From positions 1 to 64,000 of the forward strand of contig NZ_JBJDPS010000016.1 in the NCBI RefSeq assembly GCF_044901685.1: DNA of 64,000 nt. Reading direction: 5' to 3'. Position 1 is the stretch's first letter, and the number at the start of each line of letters is the position of its first letter. This stretch comes from Micromonospora_G sp044901685. Lineage in GTDB: Bacteria; Actinomycetota; Actinomycetes; Mycobacteriales; Micromonosporaceae. Shown here piece after piece: positions 27,979 to 37,800 of the stretch. The notes beneath the pieces were generated by a model. That model did not search any database. It saw only the letters and a program-made list of their open reading frames with translations, and was not told where the DNA came from. The translations under genes were made by a program, and so were the position numbers.

Positions 27979-28878
27979 GTGACCACGTCCGCAGCACCGC
28001 AGGCCCCCACCACCACCCCGCCCGCCGACGGCATCGACATCCGCCGCGTCTCCGGCGCCCTCGGCGCCGAGGTCCGCGGGATCGACCTGGACTGCCTCAC
28101 CGACGCCCAGTTCGACCGCGTCCACGAGCTGATGCTCGAGCACCTCGTGCTCTTCTTCCCGGACCAGGACAAGCTGACCCCCGAGGGACACGTGGCGTTC
28201 GGCCGGCGCTTCGGCGAGGTGGAGGTCCACCCCTTCCTGCCCAAGCTCGAGGGCCACCCCGAGATCACGGTGATCCAGCCCGACAAGGGCGGCAAGGCCG
28301 ACGAGTGGCACATCGACGTCAGCTTCAGTCCCAGCCCGCCGATCGCGTCGATCCTGCACCTCATCGACACCCCCTCCGCCGGCGGCGACACCATGTGGAG
28401 CAACCAGTACCGGGCGTACGAGACGCTCTCCGAGCCCTTCCGCGCGATGCTCGACGGGCTCACCGCCGTCCACGTCCTGAAGATCCCGCCGGTCGTCGAG
28501 ATGTCCGCCGAGCACCCCGTCGTGCGCGTCCACCCGGTCACCGGACGCAAGTCGCTCTACGTCACCCGGATGTGGACCTCGCACATCCCGCAGCTCACCC
28601 GGCAGGAGAGCGACACCGTCCTGCAGCACCTGTTCGAGCACTCCGAGCAGCCGGCCTTCACCCTCCGGCACCGCTGGGACCCGCACACCGTGGCCCTCTG
28701 GGACAACCGCGTCACCCAGCACATCGCCATCAACGACTACCAGGAACACCGCCGCGGCCAGCGTGTCACCGTCAACGGCGACCTGCCGTCGAGCGACACC
28801 CCGAGTCTGCCCGAGTACCGGCGCAACGGCGACGAGCGGTACTACCCGCGCCGCATCAACGCCAAGATCGGCTACTGA
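27979..28878 (+). CDS. Fe(II)/2-oxoglutarate-dependent dioxygenase, TauD/TfdA family
   Basis: 299 residues. The metal triad is visible as His111-x-Asp113 (WHIDVS) and distal His248 (VTQHIAIND), with Arg262 positioned to bind the 2-oxoglutarate carboxylate. Start GTG 27979 follows GAAGGAG by eight bases. The family hydroxylates or desaturates unactivated carbons; in this operon the likely substrate is an amino-acid precursor or the finished peptide. TauD itself acts on taurine, and some relatives act on alkyl sulfates; because a sulfotransferase is adjacent, a sulfate-ester-directed role cannot be excluded. The next gene starts 122 bp downstream, after a hairpin. Confidence 0.9.
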   Translation: MTTSAAPQAPTTTPPADGIDIRRVSGALGAEVRGIDLDCLTDAQFDRVHELMLEHLVLFFPDQDKLTPEGHVAFGRRFGEVEVHPFLPKLEGHPEITVIQPDKGGKADEWHIDVSFSPSPPIASILHLIDTPSAGGDTMWSNQYRAYETLSEPFRAMLDGLTAVHVLKIPPVVEMSAEHPVVRVHPVTGRKSLYVTRMWTSHIPQLTRQESDTVLQHLFEHSEQPAFTLRHRWDPHTVALWDNRVTQHIAINDYQEHRRGQRVTVNGDLPSSDTPSLPEYRRNGDERYYPRRINAKIGY

Positions 28879-28911
28879 GCGAGCCGGCCGGCCGGGCCCG
28901 TCGGGCCACAC

Positions 28912-28932
28912 CGCCGTCGTGCGACGACGGCG
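28912..28932. repeat. Short hairpin in the leader of the dpg genes
   Basis: A 9-bp perfect stem (28912-28920 with 28924-28932) with a 3-nt loop lies about 70 bp before dpgA, in the largest gap of the operon. It could be a weak terminator or attenuator separating the tailoring genes from the dpg genes; no U-tract follows. Confidence 0.45.
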
Positions 28933-29000
28933 AGCAGCGGTGCGGTGCCCCGAGCCCCCTCGGCCATCGCCACCGGACCACGCGCCCCACGGAGGAAAAC

Positions 29001-30125
29001 GTGCGCGGAACCAAGCAGCCGGCCGACCGGGCTCCCGGGCGTCCGGAGGAGCGAACAGCCGCCGGCACCCCGGCACTGGTCGGAGTCGGCACCGCGGTGC
29101 CGCCCGTCTCGTACACCCAGCGGGAGGTCCTGGACACCTTCGGCATCACCGACCGGCGCATCCGCTCCGTCTTCCTCGGCGGCAACATCGAGCGCCGCAA
29201 CCTGAGCCTGCCCACGATCGGCCCCGACGGGAAGCCCGTCGAGGAATCCCAGGGCGACCTGCTGCGCAAGCACACCGAGACCGGGCTGCGGATGGGCCGC
29301 GAGGCCGTCGAACGCTGTCTGGCGGACGCCGGGGCGGAGCTCGCCGACATCCGCTACCTGTGCTGCGTCACCTCCACCGGGCTGCTCACCCCCGGCCTGT
29401 CCGCGTTGCTCATCAGGGACCTCGGCATCCACCCCTCCTGCCAGCGCCTCGACGTCGTCGGTATGGGCTGCAACGCCGGGCTCAACGCGCTCAACGCCGT
29501 CGCGGGCTGGGTCGGCGGCCACCCCGGCGAACTCGCCCTCATGGTCTGTGTCGAGGCCTGCTCCGCCGCCTACGTCTTCGACGGCACCATGCGCTCCTCG
29601 GTGGTCAACAGTCTGTTCGGGGACGGTTCGGCCGCCGTCGCCGTCCGAGCCCCCGCGGACCCCGGCGCCGGGGCGCCGCCGTCCGGTCCGGAGCTGCTGA
29701 GGTTCACCAGCCACATCATCCCCGAGGCCGTCGCCGCGATGCGCTACGACTGGGACGACGCGCACGCCAAGTTCAGCTTCTACCTCGACGCCGACGTGCC
29801 CTACGTCGTCGGCGCCCACGCCGAGACCGCGGTCTCCCGCCTCCTCGACGGCACCGGACTGCGCACCGGGGACATCACCCACTGGGTGGTGCACTCCGGC
29901 GGCAAGAAGGTCATCGACGCGATCCGGGTGAACCTCGAACTGTCCCGGCACGACGTGCGGCACACCACCGGGGTGCTGCGCGACCACGGCAACCTCTCCA
30001 GCGGATCCTTCCTGTTCTCCTACGAGCGGTTGCGTGACGAGAAGTCCGCCGTGGCGGGCGACCTCGGAGTCCTGATGACGATGGGGCCGGGCTCGACCAT
30101 CGAGACGGCCCTGGTGCGCTGGTGA
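29001..30125 (+). CDS. dpgA: DpgA-like type III polyketide synthase (3,5-dihydroxyphenylacetyl-CoA synthase)
   Basis: 374 residues of chalcone-synthase fold. The nucleophile is Cys157 in GMGCNAGL; the usual His and Asn of the family lie in the C-terminal half (the HSGGKK and DHGNLSSGS segments). DpgA condenses four malonyl-CoA units to 3,5-dihydroxyphenylacetyl-CoA, the first step to 3,5-dihydroxyphenylglycine (Dpg) in glycopeptide-type pathways. The assignment over other type III PKSs rests on the sequence and on dpgB, dpgC and the aminotransferase immediately downstream. Start GTG 29001 is five bases after GGAGG. The stop overlaps the next start. Confidence 0.94.
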   Translation: MRGTKQPADRAPGRPEERTAAGTPALVGVGTAVPPVSYTQREVLDTFGITDRRIRSVFLGGNIERRNLSLPTIGPDGKPVEESQGDLLRKHTETGLRMGREAVERCLADAGAELADIRYLCCVTSTGLLTPGLSALLIRDLGIHPSCQRLDVVGMGCNAGLNALNAVAGWVGGHPGELALMVCVEACSAAYVFDGTMRSSVVNSLFGDGSAAVAVRAPADPGAGAPPSGPELLRFTSHIIPEAVAAMRYDWDDAHAKFSFYLDADVPYVVGAHAETAVSRLLDGTGLRTGDITHWVVHSGGKKVIDAIRVNLELSRHDVRHTTGVLRDHGNLSSGSFLFSYERLRDEKSAVAGDLGVLMTMGPGSTIETALVRW

Positions 30126-30862
30126 GGAAGGGAGCTGGTGCGACCGTGAGGACCGGACCCGACCGGACGGCGCTGCCCGAGGAGCTGGGCATCCTGGTCC
30201 GGCTGGACGGCGGCAGTCCGCTGCCGACGCTGACCGCGGCGCTGGACGCGGTCTGCGAACAGGCCGGGGGACTGCGCGAACGGGCGGTCGTGGTGCTGTG
30301 GTTCACCCCGTCGCCGCTCCAGCCCCGGGAGTGGCCCGGCGCGGTGTCCATCCAGGAGGTCAAGCGCTGGGAGCGGGCTCTGCGCCGGCTGGAGCGGCTC
30401 GACCACGTCAACATCGCCGTCGTCGAGGGCACGTGCGGCGGACCGGTGCTCGACCTGCTGCTGGCCGCGGACTACCGGATCGCGGGCCCCGACCTGCGCC
30501 TGTTGCTGCCCGTCAACGAGGGGCACTTCTGGCCCGGCATGACCCTGTACCGGCTCGTGCAGCACATCGGGCTGGCCCGCGCCCGCCGTATCGTGCTGTG
30601 GGACTCGGCCGTCGAACTCCACGACGCCACGGACCTCGGCATCGTCGACCAGGTCAGTGAGGAGCTCACCGAGGCCGTCCACACCGCGGCCGTCCTGCGC
30701 GGCCGGCTCTCCGACCGGGAGACCCGCATCCGACGGCGGCTCCTGGAGGAGGCCGCGTCCGCCGAGTACGACGACGCGCTCGGTGTCCATCTGGCAGCCT
30801 GCGACCGCGAGCTGCGACGCCTTTCCGACAGCGGCCCGGAGCACCCGGAGGCGGCGCGATGA
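30122..30862 (+). CDS. dpgB: DpgB-like crotonase (enoyl-CoA hydratase family) helper of DpgA
   Basis: 246 residues from GTG 30122, which overlaps the dpgA stop as GTGA; GTG 30146 with GGAG upstream is a second candidate and would give 238 residues. Crotonase-fold features are the GTCGGPVLDLLLAADYRIA segment, where the oxyanion-hole glycine pair and ADYRIA core lie. In known pathways DpgB accelerates DpgA turnover and helps dehydrate and aromatise the polyketide. Size and low similarity to ordinary hydratases favour DpgB over DpgD (about 265 residues), but that distinction is inference. No separate dpgD is in the window. Confidence 0.85.
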   Translation: MRKGAGATVRTGPDRTALPEELGILVRLDGGSPLPTLTAALDAVCEQAGGLRERAVVVLWFTPSPLQPREWPGAVSIQEVKRWERALRRLERLDHVNIAVVEGTCGGPVLDLLLAADYRIAGPDLRLLLPVNEGHFWPGMTLYRLVQHIGLARARRIVLWDSAVELHDATDLGIVDQVSEELTEAVHTAAVLRGRLSDRETRIRRRLLEEAASAEYDDALGVHLAACDRELRRLSDSGPEHPEAAR

Positions 30863-32259
30863 CCGACTGCCCGTCCCCGTCCACCGGGGTACCCGCTCCG
30901 GTACCCACCGACGCCCCGCCCCCGGCCCCCGGCCCCCTCTGCGGTCGCTTCGACCACGACGCAGGCCGTCTCGCGGAGCACGCCGCCGCGGCCGAACGGG
31001 CCCTCACGGCCCTGCCGCCGGTCCCGGCGAGGTCCCGGGAGGAGAGGATCCGCGCCGCGACCGTGCACGCCGAAGTGCGCGGCGTACGGAGGGCCTTCCT
31101 CGCCCGGCACACCGACACCGTCTACGGCCTGCTCACCGACGGCCTCAACCGCCGCCCGCGCCTGCCGGAACTTGTGGACGCCGCCGCGTACCGGGTGCCC
31201 GGACTGGTGCCGACCCGCGAGCAGATGGCCGCCGAACTCCGCCACGTCCAGGCGGAGAAGGAGGGCCGCGAGATCGACCAGGGCCGCTTCTGCGGCGCGG
31301 TGCTGCGCTCGCCCGTCGCCGGCCGGCACCTCGTGGAGACGATGCTCGGACCCACCCCGCGCGCCCTGGAACTCCTGGACCGCTTCCGCGCGGAGGGCCG
31401 GGTCGAACTGGACACCGTCCACGTCGAACGCCGCGGCGCAGCCGCCCACGTCGAGTTCCGCAACCCCCGCCGGCTCAACGCGGAGAACAGCCGGCTCATC
31501 GCCGACCTCGACACCGCCGTCGACCTCGTCCTGCTCGACGACAGGGTCCGCGTCGGCGTCCTGCGCGGCTGCGTCACCGACCACCCCGCACACCGGGGAC
31601 GGCGCGTCTTCAGCGCCGGTGTCGACCTCACCGACCTGCGCGACGGCCGGATACCGCTGGTCGGCTTCCTCCTCGGCCGCGAACTCGGCTACGTCAACAA
31701 GCTCCTCCACGGCCTGCTGACCGACCCGGCCCCCGGCGCCGGCGGCGAACGCGGCGTCACCAAGCCGTGGATCGGAGCCGTCGACACCTTCGCGATCGGC
31801 GGCGGCATGCAACTCCTCCTCGCCCTCGACCACGTCGTCGCCGAGGAGGGCGCCTACGCCAGCCTCCCCGCCGCGGAGGAGGGCATCGTGCCCGGTGCCG
31901 GCAACCTCCGGCTCACCCGGCAGACCGGAGCCCGCCTCGCCCGGCAGGTCGTGCTCGGCGGACGCCGGATCGCCACCACCGACCCCGAGGCCGCCACCGT
32001 CTTCGACGAGGTCGTGCCCGCCGACCGCATGGACGAAGCCGTGGAACGCGCCGTGGCTGCCCTCTCCGCACCCGCGGTCGCCGCCAACCGGCGGATGCTC
32101 GCCCTCGCCGAGGAATCCCTCGACCACTTCCGCGCCTACCTCGCCGAGTTCGCCCTCGCCCAGGCGGAACGCGCCTACGCCCCCGACGTCCTCGACAAGG
32201 TCGAACGCCGCTGGCAGGAGCGCGAACGGCGGCGCGCCGCCCGGGGGAGCCGCACATGA
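30859..32259 (+). CDS. dpgC: DpgC-like cofactor-free dioxygenase (3,5-dihydroxyphenylglyoxylate-forming)
   Basis: 466 residues, ATG 30859 overlapping the dpgB stop (ATGA). An N-terminal helical region precedes a crotonase core containing DTFAIGGGMQLLLALDHVV and AAEEGIVPGAGNLRL. DpgC uses O2 without metal or flavin to turn 3,5-dihydroxyphenylacetyl-CoA into 3,5-dihydroxyphenylglyoxylate and CoA. Length is slightly above the usual 430-440 residues because of a proline-rich N-terminus. Stop overlaps the aminotransferase start. Gene order dpgA-B-C-aminotransferase matches glycopeptide-type Dpg operons. Confidence 0.92.
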   Translation: MTDCPSPSTGVPAPVPTDAPPPAPGPLCGRFDHDAGRLAEHAAAAERALTALPPVPARSREERIRAATVHAEVRGVRRAFLARHTDTVYGLLTDGLNRRPRLPELVDAAAYRVPGLVPTREQMAAELRHVQAEKEGREIDQGRFCGAVLRSPVAGRHLVETMLGPTPRALELLDRFRAEGRVELDTVHVERRGAAAHVEFRNPRRLNAENSRLIADLDTAVDLVLLDDRVRVGVLRGCVTDHPAHRGRRVFSAGVDLTDLRDGRIPLVGFLLGRELGYVNKLLHGLLTDPAPGAGGERGVTKPWIGAVDTFAIGGGMQLLLALDHVVAEEGAYASLPAAEEGIVPGAGNLRLTRQTGARLARQVVLGGRRIATTDPEAATVFDEVVPADRMDEAVERAVAALSAPAVAANRRMLALAEESLDHFRAYLAEFALAQAERAYAPDVLDKVERRWQERERRRAARGSRT

Positions 32260-33557
32260 ACGACGCCCCCGACCTCTACGCGGCGGACCTGCACGGCTCC
32301 CTCCGGGACCCGGTGCTCGGCGCCATCAGCTTCCTCAACGAGGTGATGGACCGCCACCCCGACGCCATCTCCTTCGCCCCCGGCGCGCCGCACCCCGACT
32401 TCGTCCAGGGCCTGGACCCGCACGCCCTGACCGAGCGCTTCCTCACCCACCTGCGTACCGTCCGCGGCCTCGACCCGGCCCGGGCCGAGCGCACGCTCTA
32501 CGCGTACGGACCCGCCCAGGGCCTCATCAACGACCTGGTGACCGACGCACTGCGCACCGACCAGGGCATCGACGCCGCCCCGGACGACGTCGTGATCACC
32601 GTGGGCGCCCAGGAGGCCATGCTGCTCACCCTGCGGGCGCTGTACCGGGACACCGGCGACCTGCTCGCCGTGGCCGACCCGTGCTACCCCGGCATCGTCG
32701 GGGCCGCACGGCTCCTCGACATCCCCGTGACAGACGTCCGCGAGGGCCCGTCCGGACTCGACGCCGGCCACCTCGCCGCCCGATGCCGGCAGGCCCGCGC
32801 CGAAGGCCGCCGCATCCGAGCCTGCTACGTCGCCCCCGACTTCTCCAACCCCGGCGGCACTCGCATGCCGCTCGCCGCACGGCACGCCCTGCTCGACCTG
32901 GCCGAGCGCGAGGACCTGCTCCTCGTCGAGGACAACACCTACGCCTTCACCGCCGCCGAGGACGACGCCCTGCCCGGCCTCAAGGCCCTGGACACCCGAC
33001 GCCGCGTCGTCCACCTCGGCACCTTCGCCAAGGTCGGGTTCCCCGGCGCCCGCGTCGGCTACGCCGTGGCCGACCAGCGCGTCGGCCACAGCACCGGTGA
33101 ACGGTCGCTCGCCCGGGAACTCGCCGAACTCAAGACCATGGTCACCATCAACACCCCGCCGCTGTCCCAGGCCGTCGTCGGCGGTCTGCTCCTCGAACAC
33201 GGCGGCTCCCTCCGGGCGCTGGCCCGCCGCAAGGCCGCACGCTACCGGGCCAACCTCGCCCGGCTGACCGACGCCCTGGACCGGCACCTGACCGACGGCA
33301 TGCCGCCCGGGATCTCCTGGCACCGCCCGGCCGGCGGCTTCTTCGTCCGCGTCGAGCTGCCCGTACCCGCCGACGACGCCCTCCTTGAGGTCTCGGCGTC
33401 CCGCTACGGCGTGCTGTGGGCACCGATGCGGCAGTTCTCCCTCACCGACCGCGGAGACCGGCAGATCCGGCTCTCGTGCAGCTACCTGGAGCCCGACCGG
33501 ATCGAGACCGGCGTGCGGCGCCTCGCGGCCCTCCTCACCCGGGAGGCCGCGGGATGA
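32256..33557 (+). CDS. hpgT: PLP-dependent (4-hydroxy/3,5-dihydroxy)phenylglycine aminotransferase, HpgT-like
   Basis: 433 residues, fold-type I aminotransferase. Lys259 in TFAKVGFPG is the expected PLP Schiff-base lysine; APDFSNPGG contains the conserved asparagine and the C-terminal RLSCSY arginine should bind the substrate carboxylate. In Dpg pathways this enzyme converts 3,5-dihydroxyphenylglyoxylate to Dpg. ATG 32256 overlaps the dpgC stop and has GGGGGAG before it. No hydroxymandelate synthase or oxidase for Hpg is present in the window, so its local substrate should be the Dpg keto acid. Confidence 0.9.
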   Translation: MNDAPDLYAADLHGSLRDPVLGAISFLNEVMDRHPDAISFAPGAPHPDFVQGLDPHALTERFLTHLRTVRGLDPARAERTLYAYGPAQGLINDLVTDALRTDQGIDAAPDDVVITVGAQEAMLLTLRALYRDTGDLLAVADPCYPGIVGAARLLDIPVTDVREGPSGLDAGHLAARCRQARAEGRRIRACYVAPDFSNPGGTRMPLAARHALLDLAEREDLLLVEDNTYAFTAAEDDALPGLKALDTRRRVVHLGTFAKVGFPGARVGYAVADQRVGHSTGERSLARELAELKTMVTINTPPLSQAVVGGLLLEHGGSLRALARRKAARYRANLARLTDALDRHLTDGMPPGISWHRPAGGFFVRVELPVPADDALLEVSASRYGVLWAPMRQFSLTDRGDRQIRLSCSYLEPDRIETGVRRLAALLTREAAG

Positions 33558-33615
33558 CGCGCGCTCACCGCACCCGGGCCGTCACCCCCCGACGCCCCAC
33601 GAAAGGGACCCGCCG

Positions 33616-34764
33616 ATGCGCCTGAACAGTTACGACGACTTCACCCCCCTGAAGGAGGTCGTCCTCGGCTCGGCGGACGGCTACCTCGACCGGGTGCGCG
33701 ACATGTCGTTCGACATGTTCATCAGCGACAACCTCTCCGGGGCCCGCGGCTACTACCCGTCCCTGTCCACCTGGCGCGACGGGGAGCAACGCCGCAACCG
33801 CAACGCGCCGCAACGGCTCGCGCAGAAGGAGCACTTCCTCGGCGAACTCGTCGAGGACGTGGAAGGCATCGCGGCGCAGCTCACCGCGCTCGGCGTCACG
33901 GTGCACCGGCCCCTGCGCCTCCCCCCGGAGACGAACCGGGTCGCCACTCCCGCCTTCGAGGCCGCGGTCACACCGCCGCTCAACCTGCGCGACAACACCC
34001 TGATCATGGGCGACGAGATCATCGAGACCCCGCCCATGCTGCACGACCGCTACTTCGAGACACAGTTCCTCAAGCCGGTCTTCCTGGAGTACTTCCGCAA
34101 CGGTGCACGCTGGACTGCCATGCCGCGCCCCATGATGACCGACCACTCCTTCGACCCCGCCAACGTCGCCCACGCGGCCCCGAACATCGAGGTCCCCCTC
34201 GACCCGCAGGCCTCGCCGTTCGACGTGGGCGTCGAGCCGATGATCGACGGGGCCAACTGCCTCCGGCTGGGCCGCGACCTGATCGTCAACGTCTCCAACG
34301 CCAACCACGTCCTCGCCCTCGACTGGCTGCGACGCCACCTCGACGGCAGATTCCGCGTGCACCGCATGGACCGGCTGACCCAGAGCCACATCGACTCCGT
34401 CGTGGTCCCGCTGCGCCCCGGCACGCTACTGCTGCGCGACCCGGGCGTCGTCGACTACCTGCCCGATGCCCTGCGCGGCTGGGACATCGTGGTCCCGCCG
34501 CCGCCCGGCGTCGACGACTACCCGCAGTACGAGAACGACGACCCGATCCCGGCCAGTCCCTACATCGACCTCAACGTGCTCTCCGTCGACGAGCACACCG
34601 TCATGGTCAACGACGCCTGCAAGACCCTCGTGGCCACCCTGGAGAAGCACGGCTTCACCGTCGTCCCCGTCCGGCACCGGCACCGGCGCCTCTTCGGCGG
34701 CGGGTTCCACTGCTTCACCCTCGACACGGTGCGCACCGGTGGCGCCGAGGACTACCTGGCCTGA
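33616..34764 (+). CDS. Amidinotransferase (arginine:glycine / inosamine-phosphate amidinotransferase family)
   Basis: 382 residues. The catalytic triad can be placed as Asp211 (PMIDGANC), His258 (SHIDSVV) and Cys366 (GGGFHCFTLD), matching StrB1 and AGAT. The enzyme moves the amidino group of arginine to an amine, leaving ornithine and making a guanidine. Start ATG 33616 follows AAAGGGA. It sits between the Dpg genes and the A-T-oxygenase gene, co-directional with both, so it probably serves the product; candidate acceptors are 2,3-diaminobutyrate or an amine starter of the polyketide. Which one cannot be told from sequence. Comparable enzymes make guanidino starter units in cyanobacterial PKS/NRPS clusters. 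Confidence 0.92.
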   Translation: MRLNSYDDFTPLKEVVLGSADGYLDRVRDMSFDMFISDNLSGARGYYPSLSTWRDGEQRRNRNAPQRLAQKEHFLGELVEDVEGIAAQLTALGVTVHRPLRLPPETNRVATPAFEAAVTPPLNLRDNTLIMGDEIIETPPMLHDRYFETQFLKPVFLEYFRNGARWTAMPRPMMTDHSFDPANVAHAAPNIEVPLDPQASPFDVGVEPMIDGANCLRLGRDLIVNVSNANHVLALDWLRRHLDGRFRVHRMDRLTQSHIDSVVVPLRPGTLLLRDPGVVDYLPDALRGWDIVVPPPPGVDDYPQYENDDPIPASPYIDLNVLSVDEHTVMVNDACKTLVATLEKHGFTVVPVRHRHRRLFGGGFHCFTLDTVRTGGAEDYLA

Positions 34765-34814
34765 GCGTCCCGCCCGGTCCGCACACAGGTTCACCGACCA
34801 GCAGGAGCGACCCG

Positions 34815-37800
34815 ATGCGCGAAACAGCACCCGACCCGCTCGCCGGCCCGCCGGCGGCGCCTGCCCGCCCGGAGGACGCCGCAGCGGCCCTCGCCCACGT
34901 GTGCGCCGCCGATCCTGCCGCGGTACGGCTCGCCGTACGTCTGAAGGTCGCCTCGGTGCTGTTGGGAACCGCCCCGCCGGACCCCGACGCCACCTGGCGC
35001 GACCTGGTGCGCCTGATGGGCACCGACGAGGGACGCGCAGGGGCGGAGGAGGCCTGGGCGAACGCGTCCGAGACGGCCGGCACGACCGCCGAGCAGCTCG
35101 CCCGCCACGAACTGCGCGCACTGCACCTGATGGCGGACGACCCCGACCAGCCGCACACCCGACACGGTCTCCTGCCGCCCGAGGAGGCCGAGGCCGTCGT
35201 CGCACGCGGCGCCGGCCCCGTGCGCCCGCTGCCCGGCCGCCGCTTCCACGAACTCTTCGAGGAGCGTGTCCAGAAGCATCCCGACGCCGTGGCGGTCGTG
35301 CACGGGAGAACCACCCGCACCTATCGCGAACTCAACGACGAGGCGAACCGGATCGCCTGGGCCCTGCTGCGTGCGGGGCTGACCCCGGAGGACGCCGTGG
35401 CCGTCGTCACCGAACGGCACGCGCAGTGGCCCGCCGCGGTGCTCGGCGTTCTCAAGGCGGGTGGCTGCTACCTGCCACTGGAGCCGGACTTCCCCGCCTC
35501 GCGCATCGCGCGGACCCTCACCCGCGCCGAATGCCGTTGGGTCCTTGCCGACCCCTGCGTGCCGTCACTCGACGAGGCCCTGGACGGCCGTGGCGCGGTC
35601 CGCCGGATGAGCGTCGGGGACCTCGTCCACGGCGACGGCCCCACACACGACCCCGCAGTCGCCGTGGCGGGCGGCCAACTCGCCTACGTGTACTTCACCT
35701 CGGGGTCGACCGGTGAGCCCAAGGGCGCCATGTGCGAGCACGACGGCTTCCTCAACCACCTGTATGCCAAGATCGAGGACCTCGGCATCCAGGAGGGCGA
35801 CACCGTCGGGCAGACCGCACCCCAGTGCTTCGACATCTCCCTGTGGCAGCTCGTCTCGCCGTTCCTCGTCGGCGGACGCGCGCTGCTGGTGGAGCAGGAG
35901 GCGGTGCTCGACGTGGGCCGCTTCGTGGACCTCGTCAACCACCACGGTGTCCAGGTGCTCCAGCTCGTCCCCACCTACCTCGAACTCGTCCTCGCCGAAG
36001 CAGCCCGCGACCGCGCCACCCTCCCGCACGTACGTGTCATGGCCGTCACCGGCGAGGCGCTCAAGAAGGAGCTGGTCCGCCGCTGGTTCGAGAGGTTTCC
36101 AGGCGTCCCCCTCGTCAACTGCTACGGGCTCACCGAGGTGAGCGACGACTCCCACCACGGCGTCATGCGCGCCGTGCCGGACCACCGCTCCGTGCCGCTC
36201 GGTGACACCATCCGCAACTGCCGCGTCTACGTCATGGACGAACAGCTCCACCTCGTCCCCGACGGCGCCCCGGGCGAGATCGTGATCGCCGGTGTCTGCG
36301 TCGGCCGCGGCTACGTCAACGATCCCGACCGCACCGCCGCCGTCTACCGTGCCGACCCCCTCCGCCCCGGCGAACGGCTCTACCGTTCCGGTGACTTCGG
36401 CCGGCGGCTCCCCTCCGGGGAACTGGAGTACCTCGGCCGGCGCGACGCCCAGGTGAAGATCAGCGGATTCCGCATCGAGATCGGTGAGATCGAGGACCGC
36501 CTGCTCCAGGTCCCCGGGATCCGCGACGGCGCGGTCGTCGTCGCGGGCACCGAAGACGACCCTCAACTCGTCGCCCACTACACGGGCGAGGACGCTCCCG
36601 ACGAGGAGGAGACCGCACGGGTCCTCGGCACCTACCTGCCGCACTACATGGTGCCGCCCCGGCTCCACCACGTCCGCGAACTCCCGCTGTCCGGCAACGG
36701 CAAGATCGACAAGAAGGCCCTCACCGCACACGCACGCGAGAGCGCGAGCCCCCGGGAGGCCGACGGCACCGCCGCGTCGCGGCCCGGCACCGCCACCGAA
36801 CGGCGGGTCGCGGCAGCATGGGCCCGGCTGCTGCGCGTGCCGGAGGAACGCATCGGACGCGACAGCCGCTTCACCGACCTCGGCGGCACCTCGCTGTCCG
36901 CGATCCGTCTCGTCATCGAACTCGAACGCGTGGTCACCGTCGCCGAACTCGGCGACACCCCGACGGTCGCCGGCGTCGCCGCACTGCTGGACAGCAGGTC
37001 GGCCCCGTCCCCGGAGACCTCCGTTGCCCACCCCGCCCCCAGGACAGCCCCGGCCCGCGCCGCCGAGAGCCCGCCACCCCTCCCGGTCCTCGACGCCCGT
37101 ACCACCGACCCCGACCCCGCCGCCCGCGCCACCGCGCACCGCGCCGCGGCCCTGGACACCCTCGCCGCATCCGGCGCCGTCATGCTCCGCGGCGTCGGCG
37201 CCCGCACCCACGCCGACGTCGCGCGCGTCGCCGCCGCGCTCGGCATCGAACCGCTGACGGAACGGGAGGGCTTCGCGCCCCGCACCGCGCCGGCACCCGG
37301 CGTGTACTCCGGCAGCCACTGGCCCGCCGAGGACCCGATGTGCATGCACCACGAGCTGAGCCACGCCGCCACCGTCCCCGGCACCCTGCTCTTCGCGTGC
37401 CTCACCGCACCCACCGGCGGCCGCACCACCGTCGCCGACTCCCAACGGGTCCTCGCCGCGCTGCCGCCGGGCCTCACCGCCCCCTTCGCCGAGCACGGCT
37501 GGCTGCTGCGCCGCGCCTACCACGACGTGGGCCTCTCCTGGCAGGAGGCGTTCGGCAGCACCGACCGGACCTCGGTCGACGCCTACTGCGCCCGGTCCGC
37601 CGTCGCCCACACATGGCTTCCCGACGGCAGCCTGGTCACCCGCCAGCGCCGCGCCGCGGTCGTGGCCCACCCCCGCACCAAGGTCCCCTGCTGGTTCAAC
37701 CAGATCGCATTCCTCAACGGCCTCACCCTCGAACCCGCGATCCGCGAGTACCTCACCGACGTGTACGGCCCCGACGGACTGCCCTTCGACACCGCCGCAG

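Noticed and set aside
28968..28980. CCGGACCAC upstream of dpgA resembling part of the shared regulator element
   Set aside because: Only 9 bases match and the rest of the element and the promoter spacing are absent.
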